Assembly (NCBI GenBank): GCA_044232905.1
Contig: JBIIKZ010000056.1
Location: 1-15,273 of the forward strand
Reading direction: 5' to 3'
DNA: 15,273 bases
Source of the DNA: CANHVK01 sp044232905
GTDB lineage: Bacteria; Bacteroidota; Bacteroidia; Flavobacteriales_D; Crocinitomicaceae
The notes beneath the pieces were generated by a model. That model did not search any database. It saw only the letters and a program-made list of their open reading frames with translations, and was not told the origin of the DNA. A program made the position numbers and the translations under genes. The stretch's first letter is position 1. Each line of letters begins with the position of its first letter. Of this stretch, positions 6,456 to 13,407 are shown piece after piece.

Positions 6456-6831
6456 TAACTTTATTGTTGTAACTCCTTTCCAATTTTTAGGACAAGACGA
6501 GCGTGGTACAACTGCTGAAATTCTACTCGAACGAACTGGGAAAGCACTTTCCATTTTCCGAAAAAAGGATACTGTCTTTGGAAATCATTACCATACTGGT
6601 TCACAAGCAACTAAAAATCCTGAAATATTTTGGTTATTACATGGTGAATTGAAATTAGAATACCGTCATATAGAAAATCAAGAATGGATTGTTTTGGATG
6701 CTGTTGCTCCTGTGAAAATCGATATTTATCCGAATGTAGTACATCGTGTAACTGCAATCACGGATGCGTACATGTTGGAGTTGAATAGTTTGCAAGAGCA
6801 TGTGGATGATACGAAGCGAAGTGACGAGTGA
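6448..6831 (+). CDS. small cupin-fold protein of unknown function
   Basis: The 127-residue protein reads as a single-domain cupin. The first motif has H47-Y-H49 and E59 (NPEIFWLLHGELKLEY), and the second has YPNVVHRV with H99, together giving the usual 2-3 His/1 Glu metal site. Cupins of this size include isomerases, dioxygenases and sensor proteins; nothing narrows the choice. It overlaps rlmH by 8 bp and is probably cotranscribed. The final codons (about KRSDE-stop) are encoded by the first GTGACGAGTGA unit of an intergenic repeat. The native C terminus may therefore have been replaced when the repeat arrived or expanded. Confidence 0.75.
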   Translation: MNNNFIVVTPFQFLGQDERGTTAEILLERTGKALSIFRKKDTVFGNHYHTGSQATKNPEIFWLLHGELKLEYRHIENQEWIVLDAVAPVKIDIYPNVVHRVTAITDAYMLELNSLQEHVDDTKRSDE

Positions 6832-6846
6832 CGATGTGACGAGTGA
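6821..6846. repeat. GTGACGA tandem repeat, copy 2, at the cupin gene end
   Basis: The run reads GTGACGA, GTGACGAT, GTGACGA, GTGA in tandem. The first 11 bp supply the last cupin codons and its TGA stop; the rest fills the short space before the convergent DUF1003 gene. The same unit occurs at 2514-2546 and 9901-9926. Confidence 0.75.
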
Positions 6847-6869
6847 AGAAGGGAAATTTATATAAAAAA

Positions 6870-7568
6870 TCACTTCTCCAAACTCTTCAAAATATCATTC
6901 ATCAAGTCAATTTGAACTTTTTGAATTTCAATTAAATCTTGTTGTTGATGCAACATCAAATGGTCAATTTTTTCATGCAAAATACGAATTTCTAATTCGG
7001 ACTTTAAATTAATCATGTAATCCTTTTTTGCCCGTTCACGGTCTTTTTCTTCTTGACGATTTTGACTCATCATAATGACTGGTGCCTGCAAGGACGCAAT
7101 ACACGACAAAATCAAATTCAATAAGATAAATGGATAAGGATCAAAACTTTTATTAGCTAGAAAAACGATATTGATGATTATCCAAATTAAAATAAACACA
7201 CCAAAATAGATAATGAATGTCCAACTCCCTCCAAAAGTAGCGACCTTATCCGCTAAGCGTTGACCATATGTTAAATCTACAGGTACCAAGGATTCTTCTG
7301 CTATATCTGTCAAACTCGTTTTTTCATTCAAAGAATCTAGCACTTTTTTCTCTAAAGAATTAAGTTCTCCCATCTCCTTTTGCAAAAATTCCACCATGTA
7401 TTTCTCCCGAAAAATAGCCAATTCTTGCATCGCTATAAAATCCGATTCTTCAAAACCTGGATAATCTTTAGTTATCAATTTCAAAATATTTGGACTAATC
7501 AATAATCCAGAGATTTTTTCAGAAATTGGATAGCTAATTCCAGAAGTTTTACTTACAAAAGTTTCCAT
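6870..7568 (-). CDS. DUF1003 membrane protein
   Basis: The protein has 232 residues. The C-terminal half matches the DUF1003 pattern: RLADKVATFGGSWTFII (104-120), two membrane helices (about 117-138 and 146-167), FDPYPFILLNL between them, QAPVIMMSQNRQ after them, and a charged helical tail (about 170-232) likely to form a coiled coil. The N-terminal 100 residues are soluble and of unknown fold. The family's function is not established from sequence; no transport or catalytic motif is visible. It starts 3 bp after the stop of the upstream membrane-anchored gene, so the two form an operon. The gene converges with the cupin gene across a GTGACGA repeat. Confidence 0.85.
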   Translation of the reverse strand: METFVSKTSGISYPISEKISGLLISPNILKLITKDYPGFEESDFIAMQELAIFREKYMVEFLQKEMGELNSLEKKVLDSLNEKTSLTDIAEESLVPVDLTYGQRLADKVATFGGSWTFIIYFGVFILIWIIINIVFLANKSFDPYPFILLNLILSCIASLQAPVIMMSQNRQEEKDRERAKKDYMINLKSELEIRILHEKIDHLMLHQQQDLIEIQKVQIDLMNDILKSLEK

Positions 7569-7571
7569 TAT

Positions 7572-9227
7572 TTATTTTAATTGGATGGAAAGATTCGAGA
7601 AACTAGAAACGCCAATCAATTTTTCTTTATCATTTTCATACATAATTTCAATACTATCCTGCGCGTAAGTCAGCGGAAAGTCATTGGAAATTTGGGAAGT
7701 TCCTACAAAGATTTTATCCTCTCCTTTCACCGTAAAATAATAGTAACTATTTCCATTTTTCACGTCGGAATTCATTCGTGTTACCACTCCTTTTTTAGAG
7801 ATTTTTTTAGATAAACTTTCGGTATTTAATCGATTTCCATTGGTGTTAAACGCATTTCTATATGCCATCAAGGTTTCCATCAACGTATTACCTACCCCGA
7901 CAATGGTGTAATCTTCTATCGCAACCATCGCATACATTTTTACCAAACCAGCATTATCTTTCAACGTCATCACATACGTAGGTATGTTATTGATATTATA
8001 TGGAGTTGGAATCGTAGCGGTATATCCCTTTTCTTGCACCTTACCCATAGCAGAATTTTGCGCTGCACTTTCCGTAGCACCACTTTGTTTATACCAAATC
8101 GCTTTTTTCGTTCGGGTATCCACTAAAACAAAACCTACCGTTGATTCATCTGCTCCCACGGAAGTTAATCCAGTATACCAATACGACTTATTATCCTCTC
8201 CATACACAAGGGTTAAGCCTTCGGTAATTTTCAATTTATTTTCATTCGAAAAATTCCAATATCCATGAACAAATTCACCCCAATCATTTAATTGTTCTTC
8301 TATGAATTTTTCTGGTTGAATACGGTCAATCCAAGTCGGCACGTTATGCATTGCATATTCTACAATTTTACCATCTGCAGCGTTAACCACTAAAACACTC
8401 ACGGCATCGGAACCATAAAAACCAACTTTTTTCTTGTACTTTGTAACCACCCAATGTGGGATTCCATTATCATCAATTTCAAAGGTAAAATCAGTCAATC
8501 CTTCTGAACAATGACCATGCATGTATATATGCCTGTACAAGTTATCTCCAAAAAATGCTTCTGATTGAAATTTGATACGGACTGGATTACCTCCTACTTG
8601 TTGTACTAATTTTACATCTCGTTCATTCGTTGCGTTAACCATAACATAACCGGGTGTTCCTGAGCGATTTTTATTCCATTTAAAAAATCCAGAATGTAAT
8701 AATGGGGCAACCCAATACAATTGATCGTTCACTTTTTGAATCGTAAATTCCCCTAAAACAACTTGACTACCTAATCCAGATTGAGCTCCTAAAACTTTAT
8801 CCCCAAGATTATATGCCAATTCTTGATCAACAACACGAATTTTATTCAATGAAATTGGTGTCATATGGTTTTTAAAATTACTTCCTATTTCCACATTCCC
8901 AATCAAATTACGGTAAGCTTGGTTTCGAAACAAAGACCAGGAAGTGATTGCAGGAATTATAGTAGCATAAATCAAACATAGTACAATACCAATTATCAAG
9001 AATTTATTTGGCTTAAAATGTATGTTATTCCAAGTTGGTTCTCCCTTTTTAGAAATCTGTACCAATGGCGTTGAAGATGTTAGTATTGGTTTTACTAGAA
9101 ATACCACTAACACTAAAATTAGATAAAAAGGTAATCCCCAAAATCCGTAGTTGAAAACTGGCATGGTCCAGTATAGGGAAACAATTATAAGTAGAACGCT
9201 TAGAATAACAAAACGATTTTTTGACAT
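7572..9227 (-). CDS. uncharacterised membrane-anchored protein with large soluble domain
   Basis: This 551-residue protein begins with three hydrophobic helices (about 6-24, 31-50 and 76-95), followed by a ~450-residue soluble region that probably lies outside the cytoplasm. The soluble part contains PepSY-like stretches, such as GIPHWVVTKYKKKVGF and VSVLVVNAADGKIVEYAM, then DVP-like PTWIDRIQPEKFIEEQLNDWG. This layout resembles large uncharacterised proteins of Firmicutes and Bacteroidota that I cannot name with confidence. No enzyme motif is evident. The ATG at 9227 is the first in frame. It is cotranscribed with the DUF1003 gene, so the two products may act together in the envelope. Confidence 0.75.
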   Translation of the reverse strand: MSKNRFVILSVLLIIVSLYWTMPVFNYGFWGLPFYLILVLVVFLVKPILTSSTPLVQISKKGEPTWNNIHFKPNKFLIIGIVLCLIYATIIPAITSWSLFRNQAYRNLIGNVEIGSNFKNHMTPISLNKIRVVDQELAYNLGDKVLGAQSGLGSQVVLGEFTIQKVNDQLYWVAPLLHSGFFKWNKNRSGTPGYVMVNATNERDVKLVQQVGGNPVRIKFQSEAFFGDNLYRHIYMHGHCSEGLTDFTFEIDDNGIPHWVVTKYKKKVGFYGSDAVSVLVVNAADGKIVEYAMHNVPTWIDRIQPEKFIEEQLNDWGEFVHGYWNFSNENKLKITEGLTLVYGEDNKSYWYTGLTSVGADESTVGFVLVDTRTKKAIWYKQSGATESAAQNSAMGKVQEKGYTATIPTPYNINNIPTYVMTLKDNAGLVKMYAMVAIEDYTIVGVGNTLMETLMAYRNAFNTNGNRLNTESLSKKISKKGVVTRMNSDVKNGNSYYYFTVKGEDKIFVGTSQISNDFPLTYAQDSIEIMYENDKEKLIGVSSFSNLSIQLK

Positions 9228-9362
9228 GGTTTATTTTTTAATTAATGCTTATAAAAATACGATTTTTCGGTGAATCCTATCCGATTAAAACGAAACAATA
9301 GAATAAAAAATTCGAAGAAAATAATAAAAAATAATTAATAATAAATATTTGATTTTTATATA

Positions 9363-9425
9363 TATAAACGAATTTAATCAGTTATAAACGAATAACAAAC
9401 GAAAGCAAATAATTAATTAACGAAT
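9363..9425. promoter_or_regulatory. four helically phased AACGAA sites upstream of the ssb cluster
   Basis: AACGAA occurs with its C at 9369, 9389, 9400 and 9421, giving spacings of 20, 11 and 21 bp. All are close to multiples of one DNA helical turn, so the sites face one side of the helix. The first two lie in an exact 11-bp repeat, TATAAACGAAT. Such an array, about 100-150 bp before the first ssb start, suits cooperative protein binding. The sequence is AT-rich, so chance is not excluded. Confidence 0.4.
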
Positions 9426-9443
9426 AAAATTTTAAGCTACCCA

Positions 9444-9451
9444 CAACTTTG
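9444..9451 (+). promoter_or_regulatory. possible -7 box for the ssb cluster
   Basis: CAACTTTG followed by C differs from the Bacteroidota TAnnTTTG box at one position. It is about 66 bp before the first ssb ATG and just after the phased AACGAA sites. No -33 TTG is present at the expected distance, so the call is weak. Confidence 0.3.
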
Positions 9452-9517
9452 CAGAGTCGAAACAAACAAATAGACACAAAAACAATTTTAGTATTCATTT
9501 TTTAAAAACAAAAACAC

Positions 9518-9862
9518 ATGAGTAATTTAAGAAACAAAGTAAGTTTAATCGGACGAGTAGGAATTAAACCAGAGAAAAAAGAAGTAGGTAACGGATACGT
9601 GGTTACACGATTTTCTATTGCGATCAATGAGTCCTTCAAAGACAAATCTGGAGAATGGATAAACATTACAAATTGGCATTATGTGCAAGCTTGGGGAAGT
9701 TTAGCAGAGCGTATTTGCAGATCCGTCGACAAAGGTATGGAAGTAGCAATCGAAGGAAAGTTGGTAAATAAATCCTACGAAACGAAAAGTGGTGAAAAAC
9801 GAAATACTACTGAAATTGAGTTAAACGACCTAGTGAAAGTAGGAGAAAAGAAAGCAAGCTAA
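9518..9862 (+). CDS. single-stranded DNA-binding protein (SSB) paralogue 1, no acidic tail
   Basis: The 114-residue protein is an SSB OB-fold: NKVSLIGRVGIKPEKKEV at the N terminus, VTRFSIAINES, then NWHYVQAWGSLAERICRSVDKG, VAIEGKLVNKSYETKSGEKR and the last strand IELNDLV. Conserved aromatic positions (W53, Y55, W59) are kept. It ends in VGEKKAS. The Gly/Gln-rich linker and acidic DDDIPF-like tip by which housekeeping SSB recruits repair and replication partners are absent. It is therefore probably an accessory SSB rather than the essential one. It is the first and longest of three tandem paralogues and starts after a 290-bp AT-rich leader that has no gene. Confidence 0.88.
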   Translation: MSNLRNKVSLIGRVGIKPEKKEVGNGYVVTRFSIAINESFKDKSGEWINITNWHYVQAWGSLAERICRSVDKGMEVAIEGKLVNKSYETKSGEKRNTTEIELNDLVKVGEKKAS

Positions 9863-9870
9863 TTGAGTAA

Positions 9871-9898
9871 CCCTTCGACAGGCTCAGTTTAAACTGAG
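9871..9898. repeat. TTCGACAGGCTCA interspersed motif, copy 2, fused to a 16-bp palindrome
   Basis: CCCTTCGACAGGCTCAGTTT (9871-9890) carries the motif seen inverted at 4882-4900. It runs into the perfect palindrome CTCAGTTTAAACTGAG (9883-9898). As RNA the palindrome could form a hairpin 21 bp past the ssb1 stop, but no T-run follows, so it is not called a terminator. Confidence 0.65.
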
Positions 9899-9965
9899 TA
9901 ACGAGTGACGAATGACGAGTGACGAACGAAAGAAAGAAAGAAAATTGCTCGTCATTCATTACTCA
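9895..9965. repeat. GTGACGA repeat copy 3 in an imperfect inverted repeat
   Basis: Direct units ACGAGTGACGAATGACGAGTGACGAACG run from 9901 to 9928. They are followed by (GAAA)4 (9928-9943) and then an inverted copy: GAATGACGAG (9910-9919) pairs perfectly with CTCGTCATTC (9948-9957). TGAGTAA (9895-9901) pairs with TTACTCA (9959-9965). The left side has an 8-nt extra unit (CGAGTGAC). The structure fills most of the 129-bp spacer between the first two ssb genes. Confidence 0.7.
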
Positions 9966-9991
9966 TAATTTATAACTTAAAATTCACAAAC

Positions 9992-10306
9992 ATGAATCAC
10001 GTAAATTTAATAGGGAAAATAAGTTCGGAACCGAGGGTGATGGAACTTACAAATGGCCAGAAAATAGCACAATTTTCGTTAGCAACACAAGAAACATTTT
10101 TAGACTCGGAAGGAAATACAAAAATAAAAAAGCAGTGGCACCGAATAAGTGCATGGGGAAGATGGATAAAAGTACTAGAGGAATTTGGTGAAAAAGGATT
10201 GGGTTTAGCGATCGAAGGACGATTGAATTCCAGATTTTACAAAGCCTCAAGCGGTGAGCGTAAACTTGTAATGGAAGTGGAAGTAAATGATTTGGTGATT
10301 TTATAG
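9992..10306 (+). CDS. SSB-like protein paralogue 2, no acidic tail
   Basis: The 104-residue OB-fold SSB starts MNHVNLIGKISSEPRVMEL. It keeps KIAQFSLATQE, the aromatic core QWHRISAWGRW, LGLAIEGRLNSRFYKASSGERK and the final strand VEVNDLVIL. It stops immediately after the OB fold, with no linker or acidic tip. The WH-x3-AWG motif is shared with paralogue 1 (WHYVQAWG), though overall identity is modest, so the duplication is old. It is separated from ssb1 by 129 bp of repeats and from paralogue 3 by 101 bp. It may be cotranscribed with both or have its own promoter. Confidence 0.85.
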   Translation: MNHVNLIGKISSEPRVMELTNGQKIAQFSLATQETFLDSEGNTKIKKQWHRISAWGRWIKVLEEFGEKGLGLAIEGRLNSRFYKASSGERKLVMEVEVNDLVIL

Positions 10307-10407
10307 GGTGAGAGTGTGAGGGGTTCTTCACGACGAAAACAAACAACCGTAAAAACCGGAATTATTAGGAACAAAATTGATTATAATAAATTATAAAAAG
10401 TAAAAAG

Positions 10408-10695
10408 ATGAACAAAGTTGTATTAGTAGGTAATATGGGAGATTTTGCAAAAGTGACAGAATTTACCAATGGCGCAAAGGTGGCGCGTTTTCAATTAGCC
10501 ACCCATTTTGGAAAAGAAACAAAGTGGTATCGCATGTTTGCATGGGGAAACATTGCGCAATTTATAGAACGTTTTGGCAGTAAGGGTAAACAAATAGTTG
10601 TAACGGGAAGTATAGTAGAACGAACGTATGTAACCAAAGAAGGTGTAACAAAAAAAGTGGAAGAGGTGGAAGTAAGGCATGTGGTGGGGATGTAA
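10408..10695 (+). CDS. SSB-like protein paralogue 3, shortest, no acidic tail
   Basis: This 95-residue SSB OB fold starts MNKVVLVGNMGDFAKVTEF, with VARFQLATHF and KWYRMFAWGN (the WY-x3-AWG counterpart of the other two). It then has IVVTGSIVERTYVTKEG and ends EVEVRHVVGM. It is shorter mainly in the loop before the tryptophan strand (HFGKETKW against longer loops in the others) and has no C-terminal tail. Single-strand DNA binding is likely from the fold; partner recruitment through the usual tip is not possible. Its last two codons and stop lie inside a 20-bp palindrome shared with the converging bcp gene. Confidence 0.83.
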   Translation: MNKVVLVGNMGDFAKVTEFTNGAKVARFQLATHFGKETKWYRMFAWGNIAQFIERFGSKGKQIVVTGSIVERTYVTKEGVTKKVEEVEVRHVVGM

Positions 10696-10705
10696 TTACA
10701 TCCCC
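10686..10705. terminator. 20-bp perfect palindrome spanning two convergent stop codons
   Basis: GGGGATGTAATTACATCCCC is perfectly symmetric about 10695/10696. Its left half ends ssb paralogue 3 (GGG ATG TAA). Its right half, read on the minus strand, ends bcp (GGG ATG TAA), so both proteins end Gly-Met. As RNA it folds into an 8-bp stem with an AATT loop in either direction. TTT follows on the plus strand, but no U-run follows on the minus strand. It is probably a bidirectional terminator. Confidence 0.6.
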
Positions 10706-11151
10706 TTTAACATCTCTATCGTTTCTTTAATATGTTTGTCTGGATTCGTTTGACTATTGATAATATGTACTACTTTACCATCTTTATTGATAACATATGT
10801 AACGCGCCCAGGTATTAAACCAAAAAGATTAGCTGGAACTTTAAACGATTTTCGAACTTCGTTTCCAATATCCGATAACAAATTAAAGGTTAATCTAAAT
10901 TGCTCTGCAAACTTTTTATGGGATGTAACACTATCCGCACTTACACCAAATACTTCGCAATCCAAGTTGTTTAAATCCTGCATCGCATCGCGAAACGAAC
11001 ATGCTTCTTTTGTGCAACCAGGTGTATGATCTTTTGGGTAGAAATAGATAATTAAATTTTTGGAACCAATATATTCTTGAATATTAATTGTTTGTCCGTT
11101 TTGATTTTGAAGTGAAAAAGATGGACAAGTATCGCCGATAGAAATGGACAT
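10696..11151 (-). CDS. bcp: thiol peroxidase, BCP/PrxQ-type peroxiredoxin
   Basis: This 151-residue thioredoxin-fold peroxiredoxin reduces hydrogen peroxide and organic peroxides in the cytoplasm, normally using thioredoxin as reductant. The peroxidatic Cys46 lies in TPGCTKEAC, with Cys51 five residues later as the resolving cysteine typical of the atypical 2-Cys PrxQ type. The FYPKDHTPGC strand-helix junction, the FGVSADSVTSHKKFAEQ segment and a late VTYVINKDGKV strand are also present. Length and motifs are complete. It is the last gene of a six-gene minus-strand run, 31 bp after the photolyase gene, and meets ssb paralogue 3 at a shared palindrome with no spacer. Confidence 0.93.
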   Translation of the reverse strand: MSISIGDTCPSFSLQNQNGQTINIQEYIGSKNLIIYFYPKDHTPGCTKEACSFRDAMQDLNNLDCEVFGVSADSVTSHKKFAEQFRLTFNLLSDIGNEVRKSFKVPANLFGLIPGRVTYVINKDGKVVHIINSQTNPDKHIKETIEMLKGM

Positions 11152-11182
11152 AGAGAAAGAGTTATTGGTTATGAAATATAAG

Positions 11183-12487
11183 TTATGAATTTAGTGTTTC
11201 TTTATAGATAGCAATTGTTCTTTTGGTGGTAGTTGCATGCTCTACGATCGGTTGTGGATATTTAGAAGTTCCATATTCTGGAACCCATCTTTTGACATAC
11301 ACCATTTGTTTGTCAAACTTATCTAATTGTAAAGCGGGATTAAATATCCTAAAATAAGGTGCTGCATCACATCCACTTCCTGCTGCCCATTGCCAACCTC
11401 CTGCATTGCTCGCTAATTCAAAATCCAACAATTTCTCTGCAAAATAAGTTGCCCCCCAACGCCAATCGATCAATAAATGTTTCGTCAGAAAACTTGCAAC
11501 CACCATACGTACTCGGTTATGCATATGTCCCGTAGCATTTAATTCGCGCATTCCTGCATCTACTAATGGATATCCTGTCTTTCCTTCACACCAAGCCTGA
11601 TAATGAATTTCGTTATTATCCCAAGGGATGCGGTCGTATATAGGTTTAAAAGAATGTTCCGCACTGTCAGGGAAATGATAAATAATCATTTGATAAAAAT
11701 CGCGCCAGATCAATTCATTCAAAAAAGTTTCATTTAGTTCCTTTACCTGACGTGCTAACGCACGAATACTTATTGTTCCAAATCGCAAATGTACCCCTAG
11801 CCTACTTGTACCATTTATTGCAGGAAAATCTCGCTGCTCGGAATACTTGCTGACTAATTCTTGTCGAACTGTCTTTTTAGGGAAATCAACGCATTGTTCA
11901 CCTTCAAAACCTAATTCCTTCAGTGAAATTAAGGGTTGTTTTTCCTTGAATGCTCTAAGATTATTCAATTGTTTTTCACTCGGAAATGCTGCTAAATCCG
12001 CATCCGTTAATCGTGCTTTCCATTTGCGAGAATAAGGGGTAAAAACTGTATATGGCTTACCATCATCTTTTACAACTTCCTGCTTTTCAAAAATAACGTG
12101 ATCTTTTGCACCAACAAAATCAATGTTTTTATCTTTTAACAATTCAAAAATTGTAGCATCTCGTTGTAATGCATATGGTTCGTAATCCCGATTTACAACC
12201 ACTTTTTGAATGTTAAATTCAAAACAAATTTGAGGTATAAGATCTATTGGATTTCCAAAATATACATGTAAATCCGAACTAGCATCTTGGTATTCGGATT
12301 TTAAACGTGTAATTTCTTGATGAATAAATAGAATGCGTTGGTCACTCGGTTTTAAACGAGCTAAAATAGTTGAATCAAAAATAAATAGTGAAATAACTTT
12401 TCCATCGGAATTTAACGCCTTGTATAACCCATGATTATCTTCCAAGCGCAAATCCCTGCGGTGCCAAAAAAGGATGTTATTTTCCAT
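11183..12487 (-). CDS. phrB: deoxyribodipyrimidine photolyase, class I CPD type
   Basis: The 434-residue flavoprotein uses near-UV/blue light to split cyclobutane pyrimidine dimers. The N-terminal Rossmann domain (about 1-130) starts ILFWHRRDLRLEDNHGL and would hold an antenna chromophore. The FAD domain shows GTSRLGVHLRFG (226-237), ELIWRDFYQ (258-266), WCEGKTGYPLVDAGMREL (299-316), HMHNRVRMVVASFL and NAGGWQWAAGSGCDAAPYFRIFNP, close to the CPD photolyase pattern rather than the cryptochrome/(6-4) pattern. ATG at 12487 is preferred over GTG four codons upstream. It overlaps the PTPS gene by 11 bp. A pterin-synthesis gene directly before a photolyase is suggestive, since many of these enzymes use a folate antenna; the link is inference. 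Confidence 0.93.
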   Translation of the reverse strand: MENNILFWHRRDLRLEDNHGLYKALNSDGKVISLFIFDSTILARLKPSDQRILFIHQEITRLKSEYQDASSDLHVYFGNPIDLIPQICFEFNIQKVVVNRDYEPYALQRDATIFELLKDKNIDFVGAKDHVIFEKQEVVKDDGKPYTVFTPYSRKWKARLTDADLAAFPSEKQLNNLRAFKEKQPLISLKELGFEGEQCVDFPKKTVRQELVSKYSEQRDFPAINGTSRLGVHLRFGTISIRALARQVKELNETFLNELIWRDFYQMIIYHFPDSAEHSFKPIYDRIPWDNNEIHYQAWCEGKTGYPLVDAGMRELNATGHMHNRVRMVVASFLTKHLLIDWRWGATYFAEKLLDFELASNAGGWQWAAGSGCDAAPYFRIFNPALQLDKFDKQMVYVKRWVPEYGTSKYPQPIVEHATTTKRTIAIYKETLNS

Positions 12488-12881
12488 TGTAAAACACACT
12501 ATTTCGTTCTGTCTCCCAAAGGGTTAATTCAATAGTATATTTTTCATTTAAACGGGCACGTAGTTTATTCCAAATAACTAAAGCGATGTTTTCTGCTGTA
12601 GGAATAATATTTTGAAATTCCGGACAATCTAAGTTTAAATTACGATGATCAAAAGCTTCTTTAACCTCTTCATCAATTATATCCGAAAGTATTTTTAAAT
12701 CTATTACATAACCAGTTTCTGGATCAATTTCCCCATCCAAACAAACCAATAAGGTATAATTGTGTCCATGGAAATTTGGGTTATTACATTTTCCAAAGAT
12801 TGTTTCGTTTTTTGCATCCGAAAAAGTAGGATTATACAATCGATGTGCTGCATTAAATGTTTCTCTTCTACAAACTTTCAT
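12477..12881 (-). CDS. 6-pyruvoyl-tetrahydropterin synthase / QueD family
   Basis: The 134-residue T-fold enzyme acts on dihydroneopterin triphosphate. Zinc ligands are H13 (FNAAHRL), H38 and H40 (FHGHNY). The catalytic triad is visible as Cys32 (FGKCNNPN), D78-H79 (FDHRNLN) and Glu123 (WETERNSVFY). The FGKCNNPNxHGHNY string is closest to the eukaryotic-type PTPS motif, so the product could be 6-pyruvoyl-tetrahydropterin or, if it acts as QueD, 6-carboxy-tetrahydropterin for queuosine. Sequence alone does not decide, and no other queuosine gene adjoins it. It overlaps idi by 14 bp and phrB by 11 bp, pointing to translational coupling. Confidence 0.88.
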   Translation of the reverse strand: MKVCRRETFNAAHRLYNPTFSDAKNETIFGKCNNPNFHGHNYTLLVCLDGEIDPETGYVIDLKILSDIIDEEVKEAFDHRNLNLDCPEFQNIIPTAENIALVIWNKLRARLNEKYTIELTLWETERNSVFYNGK

Positions 12882-13401
12882 AAAAATCCGGTGTTATTTT
12901 CTCTGTAAAATGTGCTAATATATATTTAAACCAAAAGGTAAATTGATTCGGATTTATTTGAATTTCAGACCTAACATCTTCCAAACTCACCCATCTGAAA
13001 TCTTGAGCTTCCTCCGGATTTACATTTGGTATTCCATCAAATTTACCAAGAAAAACATGATCTAATTCGTGTTCAGCTAAATTATTTTCTAATTCAGTTT
13101 GATACACAAAATAAAATGCATGCTTTAGTTCTGTAGCTATTCCCATTTCTTCATGCAAACGTCTGTGCGCAGCAGCTAATGTGAGTTCCTCCGGTCTAGG
13201 ATGCGAACAACAGGTATTCGTCCACAGACCAGCTGAATGATACTTATCATCTGCGCGTTGATGAATCAACATTTGATTTTTGTCATTCCATAAAATAATG
13301 GAAAAAGCACGATGCAAACAATTTTTTTGATGTGCCTCTAACTTATCCATCTCCCCTATTGGCAAGTCGTTTTCGTCTACCAAAATTACTTTTTCACACA
13401 T
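12868..13401 (-). CDS. idi: isopentenyl-diphosphate delta-isomerase, type I
   Basis: This 177-residue Nudix-fold isomerase interconverts isopentenyl and dimethylallyl diphosphate, feeding quinone, carotenoid and undecaprenyl synthesis. The catalytic Cys65 is in TNTCCSHPRPEE. The metal and acid residues are in AEHELDHVF (E110 and E112, counterparts of the E114/E116 pair in the E. coli enzyme). The Nudix-like helix is AAAHRRLHEEMGI (76-88). Length matches type I enzymes. It starts 6 bp after the histidine kinase stop and overlaps PTPS by 14 bp. No carotenoid (crt) gene is present in the window, so its use in pigment synthesis is only a possibility. Confidence 0.95.
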   Translation of the reverse strand: MCEKVILVDENDLPIGEMDKLEAHQKNCLHRAFSIILWNDKNQMLIHQRADDKYHSAGLWTNTCCSHPRPEELTLAAAHRRLHEEMGIATELKHAFYFVYQTELENNLAEHELDHVFLGKFDGIPNVNPEEAQDFRWVSLEDVRSEIQINPNQFTFWFKYILAHFTEKITPDFYESL

Positions 13402-13407
13402 ACTGTA

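Noticed and set aside
6821..6876. Terminator between the convergent cupin and DUF1003 genes (GAAGTGA / TCACTTC)
   Set aside because: The arms are 45 nt apart and overlap coding or repeat sequence; no U-run follows.
9928..9943. (GAAA)4 microsatellite as a phase-variation switch
   Set aside because: It is in the spacer between ssb genes, 49 bp before the next ATG, too short to argue for variation and not in a coding frame.
10047..10346. 99-codon minus-strand frame across ssb paralogue 2
   Set aside because: It is a low-complexity hydrophobic translation antisense to a clear OB-fold gene, so it is a shadow frame.
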